Positions 40,010 through 45,954 of a stretch of 64,000 nt of DNA are shown here, one piece after another. The position numbers and the translations under genes are program-made. The stretch spans positions 1 through 64,000 of IMG/VR virus record IMGVR_UViG_3300027971_000046; one strand, written 5' to 3'. The DNA comes from a virus. Each line of letters begins with the position of its first letter. Positions within the stretch are counted from its first letter, which is position 1. The notes beneath the pieces are model-generated. The model made no database searches. It was not told the origin of the DNA and saw only the letters and a list, made by a program, of their open reading frames with translations.

Positions 40010-40164
40010 AGATTAGAGCAGGAAAGTTCGTACACGATGCGCTCCGCGAGGGGCAACGCTTGCGCCCGAAGACATGGGGCAAGAAGGATCGCTGTCCCCG
40101 CAAAGCACGGCGTGATGCCAAGCGCGAGGTGCGCGGCTGGGACTGTTTCAAAGATAATGCTTGA
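40006..40164 (+). CDS. small-gene array member 4, 52 aa
   Basis: ATG at 40006 overlaps the upstream TGA. Very basic (RLRPKTWGKKDRCPRKARRD) and ends RGWDCFKDNA, identical to the end of 40445-40651. Its last codons run into a promoter (TTGACA at 40161). Confidence 0.55.
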   Translation: MKIRAGKFVHDALREGQRLRPKTWGKKDRCPRKARRDAKREVRGWDCFKDNA

Positions 40165-40189
40165 CAACACCAATAGACTGTACTATACT
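40161..40189 (+). promoter_or_regulatory. sigma70-type promoter (first of two near-identical copies)
   Basis: TTGACA, 17-bp spacer and TATACT, followed by ACAACAAGGAGATTGACA and the ATG at 40209. The block is repeated at 40648-40676. Confidence 0.8.
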
Positions 40190-40208
40190 AACAACAAGGA
40201 GATTGACA

Positions 40209-40448
40209 ATGACTAAGACTAAGACCGCAACCAAGACCAAGAATAGGACTAATCACATGAAGACCGCAACCAAGACCAAGACCAAGAAGAACCTCGTCAG
40301 CCTCCACGACCGCATGGATAAGATTCAAGAAATGATTGAGTTTTTGTCCAACGACATCATGGACGGTACGATCACCAACAACGAGATCACCGACAAGTTG
40401 GACGAGATTGTTACCAAGATTGAGAACTTCAAGGAGGACGGCAAGTGA
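40209..40448 (+). CDS. small lysine-rich protein, array member, 79 aa
   Basis: The start is a repetitive KTKTATKTKNR tract, with MKTATKTKTKKN repeating 16 residues later. A helix (LHDRMDKIQEMIEFLSNDI) and end NFKEDGK follow. A good AAGGAG site precedes the ATG. It encodes the ribosome binding site of the next gene. Function unknown. Confidence 0.6.
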   Translation: MTKTKTATKTKNRTNHMKTATKTKTKKNLVSLHDRMDKIQEMIEFLSNDIMDGTITNNEITDKLDEIVTKIENFKEDGK

Positions 40449-40651
40449 ACGAAGAAGAGCGCGAGTACCTGAATGAAATGATCCGAAGTCTCAACAATCA
40501 ACTCGTTGATGCGTTGCGTGAGCGTGACGAGGCGAGGCGGGAAGCGGCAACATTTTACGCACGTCAGTTCTATAAGGATGACGCTGTTGATCGAATGTCT
40601 CGCATTTATGCGGAAGAGTGTGGTTGGGACTGTTTCAAAGATAACGCTTGA
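40445..40651 (+). CDS. small-gene array member 5, 68 aa (paralogue of member 1)
   Basis: GTG start in a GTGA overlap. EEREYLNEMIRSLNNQLVD differs from member 1 at only two residues. ALRERDEARR and the terminal CGWDCFKDNA are also shared. A clear duplication product. Confidence 0.65.
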   Translation: MNEEEREYLNEMIRSLNNQLVDALRERDEARREAATFYARQFYKDDAVDRMSRIYAEECGWDCFKDNA

Positions 40652-40676
40652 CAACACCAATAGACTGTGCTATACT
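40648..40676 (+). promoter_or_regulatory. sigma70-type promoter (second copy)
   Basis: TTGACA, 17-bp spacer and TATACT, with AACAACAAGGAGAATAACA leading to the ATG at 40701. Nearly identical to 40161-40189 including flanks. Confidence 0.8.
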
Positions 40677-40700
40677 ATACCAACAACAAGGAGAATAACA

Positions 40701-41054
40701 ATGACTAATCACAACAAGATCGCAGCAGATGAGTTTTGCAACAAGACGCACACTTCACCGATTGAGGCTTATGTCGCCAATCGAATCTATGAGTTGGAGA
40801 CGCAGGTGAATCGGCTGAAGCAGGAGCGGGATGAAGCCTGTGCAGCCATTGAGAAGCCTGCACAGAAGGCAAGCAAGTTCCGCAACCTGACTCAACAGGT
40901 CAACGATGTGCTTGACCTTACCCGTGGCTATGACCCCAACTCTCTTGTGGGACGGATGGCTGCTCTTTTGGAGCAGACCACATTCTACAAGGATCTCTAC
41001 TACAACACCCTGACTCCCGCACAGCGTGAGAACCCCGTGCCTCCAAAGGAGTAA
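40701..41054 (+). CDS. helical hypothetical protein, 117 aa
   Basis: Ribosome binding site AAGGAG precedes it. A central coiled helix (YVANRIYELETQVNRLKQER followed by DEACAAIEKPAQ) resembles the helices of the array members, and the C-terminus is proline-rich. Its last codons (CCAAAGGAG) form the ribosome binding site of the next gene. Confidence 0.6.
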   Translation: MTNHNKIAADEFCNKTHTSPIEAYVANRIYELETQVNRLKQERDEACAAIEKPAQKASKFRNLTQQVNDVLDLTRGYDPNSLVGRMAALLEQTTFYKDLYYNTLTPAQRENPVPPKE

Positions 41055-41057
41055 AAT

Positions 41058-41711
41058 ATGAAAACTTTGATCGCAACTTTTGCTATTACCACTTCCGCAT
41101 CCGCTGGCATTGTCACCTTCGACAATATCAATCCTCCTGCACCCACCGATCAGACAAGCAATCCTGGCGTTCAATTGACCATGGATGTGGATGGATTTGC
41201 CTTCACTAGCACGAACACCTATTATGGTGACCGCCTATGGTACTACTACACTTTTTGCCCTGCCGTTTGGAGCAGCGGAACTGCTCTTCCCATCGGCATT
41301 CGTGGAACCACAGCAGTCTTTAGCGGGTACTACCAAAACGCTGCTCCAACCTACAATGTCAGTCGAAGCGATGGAAGTTTGTGGGCATTCAACAAGGCAT
41401 ACTTTACCGCTCTTTGGAGTACAGGGGCGATTCATCTTGTTGGTTTGCGTGGTGGAGTTGAGGTTTTCAACTTCACTCAATCCATCAGTAATACGCAGCA
41501 GACGATGGTTAGTTTGTCATCCTACCCAGGTCCAATCAACTGGATTGACACTTTGAAGATCACAAATGAATCAAATGATCTGTATGGTCGTAGGAACTTC
41601 ATCATGGACGATATGTTCTACACCCTTCCTGCTCCAGGTGCATTGGCTCTCATGGGGTGTGGTTTGTTTGGCATTCGCAATCGTCGTCGCTACGAGGAGG
41701 ACGGCAAGTGA
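41058..41711 (+). CDS. secreted protein with PEP-CTERM-like sorting tail
   Basis: The 217-aa protein has a signal peptide (MKTLIATFAITTSASA), a beta-rich mature domain (GIVTFDNINPP ...), and a C-terminal tail LPAPGALALMGCGLFGIRN followed by RRR. This has the PEP-CTERM layout: a proline motif, a hydrophobic helix and an arginine cluster, recognised by exosortase. PAPGALAL-type tails are typical of planctomycetes. The final EEDGK shows the coding end was modified by the same SD-bearing cassette as the upstream array. It was probably acquired from a host. Its function is unknown. Confidence 0.75.
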   Translation: MKTLIATFAITTSASAGIVTFDNINPPAPTDQTSNPGVQLTMDVDGFAFTSTNTYYGDRLWYYYTFCPAVWSSGTALPIGIRGTTAVFSGYYQNAAPTYNVSRSDGSLWAFNKAYFTALWSTGAIHLVGLRGGVEVFNFTQSISNTQQTMVSLSSYPGPINWIDTLKITNESNDLYGRRNFIMDDMFYTLPAPGALALMGCGLFGIRNRRRYEEDGK

Positions 41712-41742
41712 GCGACAGCACAGACCGTCCACGAAAACAAGA

Positions 41743-41770
41743 AGCCGCTCCTCACGGGGCGGCTTTCTTT
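41743..41770 (+). terminator. terminator, left copy of a 24-bp direct repeat
   Basis: AGCCGC-TCCTCAC-GGGGCGGCT hairpin followed by TTCTTTTT. The 24-bp sequence 41743-41766 recurs exactly at 42439-42462. Confidence 0.8.
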
Positions 41771-41795
41771 TTGGCTTTAGAACAAGTTGGTCGGT

Positions 41796-42380
41796 TCACT
41801 TCTTTTTTCCCATCACTACCAATCTGATGTTTTCACCAAACTTGTCATTGTATACGATTGAATCGTGCTTGTCTGGATTGTATTTGTCTATAGTCGCAAT
41901 TTTGTTCTTTCTTTGTGATGTATCAACTGCGGATACCTGTCTCATCTTTGCCAATGTTGCCCACAATGAACGGGAACCTGCCGATTGGGTGGGTCCACTT
42001 ATGACACCACCAAACCTGTCTGCAATCATTCCATAGACCTTTGCAGCCAATCCACTCACCTTTGCGTTTCCGCCACGATGGGACGGATGAATGTTTGGTG
42101 TGTCCACAGCAACAATACTTCTTCCATTTCGCCTACCACCGTCAACCAATGGAAATACCCCAATCTGTTTCCCCTCATGGTGTACGGTTACTGTGTCGGC
42201 TCCCATATCGTCTTGAATATGATGAACTTCATATGGACCGATATTTCCCAAATGTGCTATATGCTTGGTGTTCGGATCTGCATTCGGTTTTGTTGAATGC
42301 ACATATCTGCGAGAAGCCGCCCACGGGCGTTCTACTGGCATCTCCGACAAATATTCAACGAACTGCGAGAAGGACTTCAT
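41796..42380 (-). CDS. GNAT-like acetyltransferase-fold protein with capsid-targeting leader
   Basis: The 194-aa product starts at ATG 42380 (MKSFSQFVEYLSE), a capsid-targeting leader with an LSE cleavage site. The core SIVAVDTPNIHPSHRGG ... GLAAKVYGMIADRFGG ... SLWATLA fits GNAT motif A (R-G-x-G/N-x-A) and the following helix. It is the only minus-strand gene in this region, and a direct terminator repeat flanks it on both sides. It is probably an inserted cassette. A packaged protein-modifying enzyme is predicted. Confidence 0.7.
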   Translation of the reverse strand: MKSFSQFVEYLSEMPVERPWAASRRYVHSTKPNADPNTKHIAHLGNIGPYEVHHIQDDMGADTVTVHHEGKQIGVFPLVDGGRRNGRSIVAVDTPNIHPSHRGGNAKVSGLAAKVYGMIADRFGGVISGPTQSAGSRSLWATLAKMRQVSAVDTSQRKNKIATIDKYNPDKHDSIVYNDKFGENIRLVVMGKKK

Positions 42381-42438
42381 AGATTGCACCTATTCATTTT
42401 ATGTATACCGATTTTTACTTTCCATTCTTCGTAACCAC

Positions 42439-42466
42439 AGCCGCTCCTCACGGGGCGGCTTTTTTC
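42439..42466 (+). terminator. terminator, right copy of the 24-bp direct repeat
   Basis: Exact repeat of 41743-41766, here followed by TTTTTTC. Confidence 0.8.
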
Positions 42467-42489
42467 ATAGATACTTTCGGAGGTTCGTC

Positions 42490-42810
42490 ATGCTTGACAG
42501 TGAAAAAATCCTCGGCATTGACTTGGTTCGCATTGACGGCGAACACGGCATCTACGGAATATACGAATCCGTGAACGGCGGGGAAGAGTGGCGCAAACTT
42601 GCAGAGTCTAAAAAGATTTACGAACTGCTACAGTTTGCAAAAACCAAGTTTTCAGACGCAACACCAATGGTGTTGCCACAGCAGATTCAAAATATTTTGA
42701 CTTATGAAATCATGGAAGAGGCGGCAGATATGAAGCGGAAGGCAGCAGAAGAAAAAGCAAACCGAAATTGGTTTACGCGACTTCTACATTTCTTTAAACG
42801 CAGGAGATAG
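42490..42810 (+). CDS. hypothetical protein, 106 aa
   Basis: GGAGGTTCGTC precedes the ATG. A short beta domain (ILGIDLVRIDGEHGIYGIYE) is followed by helices and a very basic C-terminus (WFTRLLHFFKRRR), which may touch membrane or nucleic acid. Unknown. Confidence 0.65.
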   Translation: MLDSEKILGIDLVRIDGEHGIYGIYESVNGGEEWRKLAESKKIYELLQFAKTKFSDATPMVLPQQIQNILTYEIMEEAADMKRKAAEEKANRNWFTRLLHFFKRRR

Positions 42811-42812
42811 CC

Positions 42813-42986
42813 ATGAAGAAAACCGAGAAGGAACTCAACGAGGATTTGCTCAACGCAGCAGCACTAGCAGTCCACTCGTATGAGGAATACCTTCTTGATG
42901 TGGTGGGGTGGCGCGAATTGGCTCAAGTCATGGACGGGCTACGCAAGAGCATAACAGCCGTAGACAAACACAAACTATCCAAATAG
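42813..42986 (+). CDS. small helical protein, 57 aa
   Basis: Frame from ATG 42813 to TAG 42984-42986, 2 nt behind the previous gene with CAGGAGATAGCC upstream. Fully helical (MKKTEKELNEDLLNAAALAV ... VDKHKLSK). Unknown. Confidence 0.6.
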   Translation: MKKTEKELNEDLLNAAALAVHSYEEYLLDVVGWRELAQVMDGLRKSITAVDKHKLSK

Positions 42987-43148
42987 TGTTTCGGAGTGAA
43001 GTATAGACTTTTATATTGGGTCTAATTTTCCACTCGTATAAGTATCTGTGTCCAGTGTGAAGGGATAAACTCTTTAGAGTAACACCAGAGTACCATTGAG
43101 TACCAGAGGGACACCCCAAATCAAATATGAGAATAGTGGTAGTGGGGG
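42987..43148. other. intergenic, no gene seen
   Basis: About 160 bp, A/T-rich, without a credible frame or stable hairpin. Short direct pieces (GAGTACCA twice around 43088-43106) are the only structure noticed. Confidence 0.4.
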
Positions 43149-43176
43149 TTGCATCTCAACGCCCACACGCTACAAT
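43149..43176 (+). promoter_or_regulatory. sigma70-type promoter, leaderless
   Basis: TTGCAT, a 16-bp spacer and TACAAT, ending 6 nt before the ATG at 43183. Confidence 0.7.
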
Positions 43177-43182
43177 AGGTGC

Positions 43183-43287
43183 ATGACGAACGACAAGCCA
43201 AGCAATCTGTGGACGGTTGCACTGCTCATCGTGGCAGGGTTCTGCCTGTACCGCATCGTGTTCCGCCCCAAGGGGAGCAAGTGGTAA
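43183..43287 (+). CDS. tiny single-pass membrane protein, 34 aa
   Basis: MTNDKPSNLW followed by a hydrophobic helix (TVALLIVAGFCLYRIVF) and basic end. It starts 6 nt after a -10 element. Its TAA overlaps the ATG of the next gene (TAATG), so the two are coupled. Unknown role. Confidence 0.6.
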   Translation: MTNDKPSNLWTVALLIVAGFCLYRIVFRPKGSKW

Positions 43288-43547
43288 TGTTCCGCCTCCA
43301 TATCGACATCCCAATGGGCACAGACGAAGCCACCGCCGCTGCTGTGGCGCAGACTGTGCTGTCTGCTCTACAAACTCCCGAACTACTGTCTGCGCTCCGC
43401 ACACACGGCATCCCGTCTGTAAACTACCGATTAGGACACGACACAGACCGTCAGCGAAGCAATTATTTCGTGAAGACTCCAAGTGGTCATGTGACCAATC
43501 AAAAGTCTCGCATCACTCTTTCCACCGAGGAAACCCATGAAGACTGA
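43287..43547 (+). CDS. hypothetical protein, 86 aa
   Basis: Starts in a TAATG overlap with AGGGGAGCAAGTGG upstream. N-terminal strand and helix (FRLHIDIPMGTDEATAAAVA) resemble small dimeric alpha/beta proteins. It overlaps the next gene by 11 nt. Not recognised. Confidence 0.6.
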   Translation: MFRLHIDIPMGTDEATAAAVAQTVLSALQTPELLSALRTHGIPSVNYRLGHDTDRQRSNYFVKTPSGHVTNQKSRITLSTEETHED

Positions 43548-43740
43548 AACCAAGAAGCCTGTGAAGAAGACGGCAAAGAAGACTGCCACGCCTGTGAAGT
43601 TCAAGACGAAGCCCGTGATCATCAAGCCGTATACCGCAGAGCAGATTGAAACGGTTTTCCTTGCCGTGCTGCTTGGCGCGGTGAGCATTGCAGCCGTGCT
43701 GCTCACGCTCACGCTGTTCATCTCTGTTCTCAAGAACTAA
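43537..43740 (+). CDS. small membrane protein with basic N-terminus, 67 aa
   Basis: A lysine/threonine-rich start (KTETKKPVKKTAKKTATPVK) is followed by one strong membrane helix (FLAVLLGAVSIAAVLLTLTLF). CGAGGAAACCC precedes the ATG. Topology: basic side inside. Function unknown. Confidence 0.65.
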   Translation: MKTETKKPVKKTAKKTATPVKFKTKPVIIKPYTAEQIETVFLAVLLGAVSIAAVLLTLTLFISVLKN

Positions 43741-43746
43741 ACCACT

Positions 43747-43817
43747 GGGCGGTGGGCGGACGGCTTCGCAGACCTGCTTATACCAGGTTCATTCAGGATC
43801 GACACCTGAACCGCCTA
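43747..43817 (+). tRNA. probable tRNA-Ile (anticodon TAT), divergent
   Basis: Acceptor GGGCGGT/ACCGCCT (7 pairs, first G-T), anticodon stem ACCTG/CAGGT with loop CTTATAC, and T arm TCAGG-ATCGACA-CCTGA all form. The D stem is only 3 bp (GCG/CGC) and the whole is 71 nt. Loop base 33 is T as required. It would read AUA, a rare codon often covered by phage tRNAs. Confidence 0.6.
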
Positions 43818-43832
43818 TTTACGAAAACTACC

Positions 43833-44132
43833 ATGCACTACAACAACACCAATCCCGACAGTGAATTCAACGGCAGCAACCCCACGCAAAACGATCAGAT
43901 GGCTTTCATTGATTACGAAGGCGATGGGTTGTGGATGTTTGGCATTGCCACTCCCAATTATCAAATTCAGGATTTCGCTGTTTCAGAAATCATTGATCGT
44001 GACTCCGACCTAAATAAGTTGGTGAAGAGAGCAGTACTGGATTGGGGTGTTGACCCGCATGAACTGTGGGTTTCCCCATGTGGGCGTGAGATTGCGCTGC
44101 TTGCTCTCAACGGCAAGAAGATTGGAGAGTAA
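43833..44132 (+). CDS. hypothetical protein, 99 aa
   Basis: ATG 43833 (MHYNNTNPDSEF). Asn-rich start, then FIDYEGDGLWMFGIATPNYQ and helices. No ribosome binding site is clear after the tRNA. Unknown. Confidence 0.55.
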   Translation: MHYNNTNPDSEFNGSNPTQNDQMAFIDYEGDGLWMFGIATPNYQIQDFAVSEIIDRDSDLNKLVKRAVLDWGVDPHELWVSPCGREIALLALNGKKIGE

Positions 44133-44135
44133 ACC

Positions 44136-44348
44136 ATGAGTACACCCAAGAAGACCACAAGCATTACCCTTGACATGAACATCGGGGACGCTGCGTTCCT
44201 GAAGATTGCCAAGGCGGCTCATGCGAACAACCGCACCTTTAACGATCAGATTAATCGCATCGTGCAGGACGCGGTGGCGAATCTTGATCGTCCTGCGGTC
44301 GCTGTCCCCGCACAACCGTTTGGTTTCTCTGCCAAGCCCCAAGTGTAA
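44136..44348 (+). CDS. ribbon-helix-helix-like small protein, 70 aa
   Basis: Residues ~8-48 (TSITLDMNIGDAAFLKIAKA ... RTFNDQINRIVQDAV) have the strand-helix-helix layout of Arc/MetJ-type DNA-binding proteins. The tail is proline-rich. The ATG is 3 nt after the previous stop. A transcription-regulator role is inferred. Confidence 0.6.
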   Translation: MSTPKKTTSITLDMNIGDAAFLKIAKAAHANNRTFNDQINRIVQDAVANLDRPAVAVPAQPFGFSAKPQV

Positions 44349-44396
44349 ACGGAGAGCGGCAGTGCCACACGACTTGGGCTGTACAGGAGGTGTGCG

Positions 44397-44633
44397 ATGC
44401 GTGAACGAGACACTAGAGAACTTGAAGCCCTTCGGGACTTGGCGAAAGCCTTTGATAGCCTATGCGGAGACTTGCCGCGACTTGAGAAATACAGACGAGA
44501 TCAACGGGGTCGTATTGGATACACCCCTCACACCCTCGCTCTATTTCGAACCGCGTGGCGATGCTTGAGTGAGTGGAAGCGAGACTTTAAACGGGACACT
44601 AGTGGTTCCGACACAGAGGAGAGTACACCATGA
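44397..44633 (+). CDS. hypothetical protein, 78 aa
   Basis: ACAGGAGGTGTGCG precedes the ATG. Helical, charged (RERDTRELEALRDLAKAFDS, EWKRDFKRDTSG). It overlaps a downstream start codon by 4 nt (44630). Unknown. Confidence 0.6.
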   Translation: MRERDTRELEALRDLAKAFDSLCGDLPRLEKYRRDQRGRIGYTPHTLALFRTAWRCLSEWKRDFKRDTSGSDTEESTP

Positions 44634-44646
44634 AAGGAGCAATGCA

Positions 44647-44844
44647 ATGGGTGGTAAACACGCTGCGGGCAAAGGCGACCGCTATCGTCCAGTGGATCAA
44701 GCGGCTTGGGATCGGAATTGGGAAGCAGTCTTCGGAGACAAAACACGCCGATCTCCCGCCATGCGGAGTAGCCGCAAAGGGAAAACTACAGGGAAAAGAA
44801 ATTCACCGAAAGATTCTGCTGCGCGTGATGCGCGACCTGAGTGA
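44647..44844 (+). CDS. conserved small phage protein (KGDRYRPVD family), 65 aa
   Basis: The start MGGKHAAGKGDRYRPVDQAA and WDRNWEAVFGDK match a small protein family I know from many phages; function unknown. AAAGGAGCAATGCA lies just upstream of the ATG. A longer frame from 44630 in another phase crosses this gene but looks non-coding until 44828. Confidence 0.7.
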   Translation: MGGKHAAGKGDRYRPVDQAAWDRNWEAVFGDKTRRSPAMRSSRKGKTTGKRNSPKDSAARDARPE

Positions 44845-45067
44845 GCAGTACTACGGTTGTGGATGGATCGTGGGACTGGAACACTACCTGTGGACGCTTG
44901 CACTGCGTCAGGACACCGAAGAAGGACAGATTCTGCTGTACTGCGCGGAAATGAGCGGCGGGTGGTGGATGTGGGACGACAAGCAGGAAGCAGCGGTGTT
45001 TGTGCCTCTTCCAATTTGGCGTTCCGCGTACAACGAAAACGAGATGGCGGAATCAGTCAGTCCATAA
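44828..45067 (+). CDS. small phage protein, 79 aa
   Basis: I chose the ATG at 44828, which overlaps the end of the previous gene by 17 nt. The core LSEQYYGCGWIVGLEHYLWT is typical of small phage proteins of unknown role. Aromatic-rich centre (GGWWMWDDKQEA). The stop codon is part of the TAAATA in front of the tmRNA. Confidence 0.65.
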   Translation: MRDLSEQYYGCGWIVGLEHYLWTLALRQDTEEGQILLYCAEMSGGWWMWDDKQEAAVFVPLPIWRSAYNENEMAESVSP

Positions 45068-45070
45068 ATA
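45065..45070 (+). promoter_or_regulatory. late-type -10 element (TAAATA) in front of the tmRNA
   Basis: CATAAATA overlaps the upstream stop codon and would start transcription near 45077, just before the acceptor piece of the tmRNA. Confidence 0.5.
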
Positions 45071-45412
45071 CCTACGGCATTGTTGATCGTGGACGAAAAC
45101 GCATACAGCACGGGGGTTCAACTCCCCCCGACTCCATTACTCAGATGCGCGAACGCGGAGTGACTGCATCACCCGCCTCTTCCCGCAGTCAAGCCCTCCG
45201 TTTGCAGCGGGGGCAAAACATAAGGGGTCGATTCGGAATCGACTGGTGCGGAGTACTGAAGCAGGAGATGTCCGAGGCGTGTATCAGATCCTCGTTAAAA
45301 AAACTGGTGCAACAATAATTGCTAACCAATTAGCAATGGCGGCTTGAAGCCGTGGGGACTAGCCCTCCCGCATCTGAACGGGCTGAAAAAGGAGCCGCAA
45401 GGCTCCTTTTTC
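45071..45412 (+). ncRNA. ssrA: circularly permuted (two-piece type) tmRNA with its terminator
   Basis: tmRNA rescues stalled ribosomes and tags the nascent peptide. The 3' acceptor part comes first: T arm GGGGG-TTCAACT-CCCCC and CGACTCC-A at 45129-45136. The 5' part follows: GGGGTCG at 45224-45230 then GGAATCGACTGG. The two pair perfectly as the acceptor stem, with the alanine-identity G-T pair at position 3. Downstream, CCGAGG ... CCTCG (pseudoknot 1), a TTAAAAAAAC stretch, the tag frame, a hairpin CGGCT-TGA-AGCCG with the stop in its loop and a second pseudoknot-like fold follow. A terminator closes it at 45386-45412. The order acceptor-spacer-coding is that of alphaproteobacterial and cyanobacterial permuted genes. 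No CCA is encoded. Confidence 0.88.
45309..45347 (+). other. tmRNA tag reading frame
   Basis: From the resume codon GCA at 45309 the frame reads A-T-I-I-A-N-Q-L-A-M-A-A and stops at TGA 45345-45347. The terminal -AA and hydrophobic end fit ClpXP-type tags, although the usual -ALAA/-VAA is replaced by -AMAA. Other frames stop at once. Confidence 0.75.
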
Positions 45413-45442
45413 CATTTATACATACTAGACGGAGGAAATGGC

Positions 45443-45691
45443 ATGACTTATCTTTTCAACGAAGCAATACAGTTTGGTGGCACAGGTGGACAGTTTGGCG
45501 GAAAGAACAAAGGCGTTCTGCTCACCAATCTCATCGGTAGCGGAAATACTGTAGACATTTACACCTACAAGGCTAACGGCACAACACTTGCAAATCGCGT
45601 GTCGTTGCTGGGCAACGAGTCCAAGATTTTTCAAATTCGTGCTTGGGGTATTTCTTGTGGTGCTGGTATCACAGGCGCACTCCTGTCGTAA
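45443..45691 (+). CDS. small Gly-rich protein, possibly structural, 82 aa
   Basis: GGAGGAAATGGC precedes the ATG. Beta-rich with Gly/Asn (FGGTGGQFGGKNKGVLLTNL, TTLANRVSLLGNESKIFQI). It has the look of a small decoration or fibre-tip protein. Not recognised. Confidence 0.6.
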   Translation: MTYLFNEAIQFGGTGGQFGGKNKGVLLTNLIGSGNTVDIYTYKANGTTLANRVSLLGNESKIFQIRAWGISCGAGITGALLS

Positions 45692-45719
45692 TTAAATAAT
45701 TGGGAATTGCTTCCTCCTC

Positions 45720-45747
45720 TTGACACGCCCGCCGCACACGCTATACT
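45720..45747 (+). promoter_or_regulatory. sigma70-type promoter, leaderless
   Basis: TTGACA, a 16-bp spacer and TATACT, ending 6 nt before the ATG at 45754. Confidence 0.8.
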
Positions 45748-45753
45748 GTGTGC

Positions 45754-45954
45754 ATGGCAAAGCGAATCCTAGACCCCATAGACATTGAAGCCGAGCGGCA
45801 GGGCGCAGCAGTAGCCCGAGGACGGCAGCAGCAGTGCAAGCCGTTCGGTTTCAACAAGCGTACCCACAAGGAGCGCAAGGCGCGGCTAGACGGCGAGTTC
45901 CGTCAGCAGTGCCGTGTAGTGAAGAACAGCCTTTTTATTGTGGAGGCACAGTAA
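45754..45954 (+). CDS. small basic protein, 66 aa
   Basis: Starts 6 nt after a -10 element (a GTG 6 nt earlier would abut it). Charged, Gln/Arg/Lys-rich (ARGRQQQCKPFGFNKRTHKE). The stop overlaps the next ATG (TAATG). Unknown. Confidence 0.65.
   Translation: MAKRILDPIDIEAERQGAAVARGRQQQCKPFGFNKRTHKERKARLDGEFRQQCRVVKNSLFIVEAQ

Noticed and set aside
41743-42462. 24-bp direct repeats as phage attachment sites
   Set aside because: Each copy is a perfect terminator hairpin followed by T-runs and there is no integrase; recombination between terminators is the simpler reading.
44857-45318. 153-codon plus-strand frame overlapping the tmRNA
   Set aside because: It crosses the tmRNA acceptor stem and pseudoknot; the RNA evidence is much stronger and the protein is featureless.
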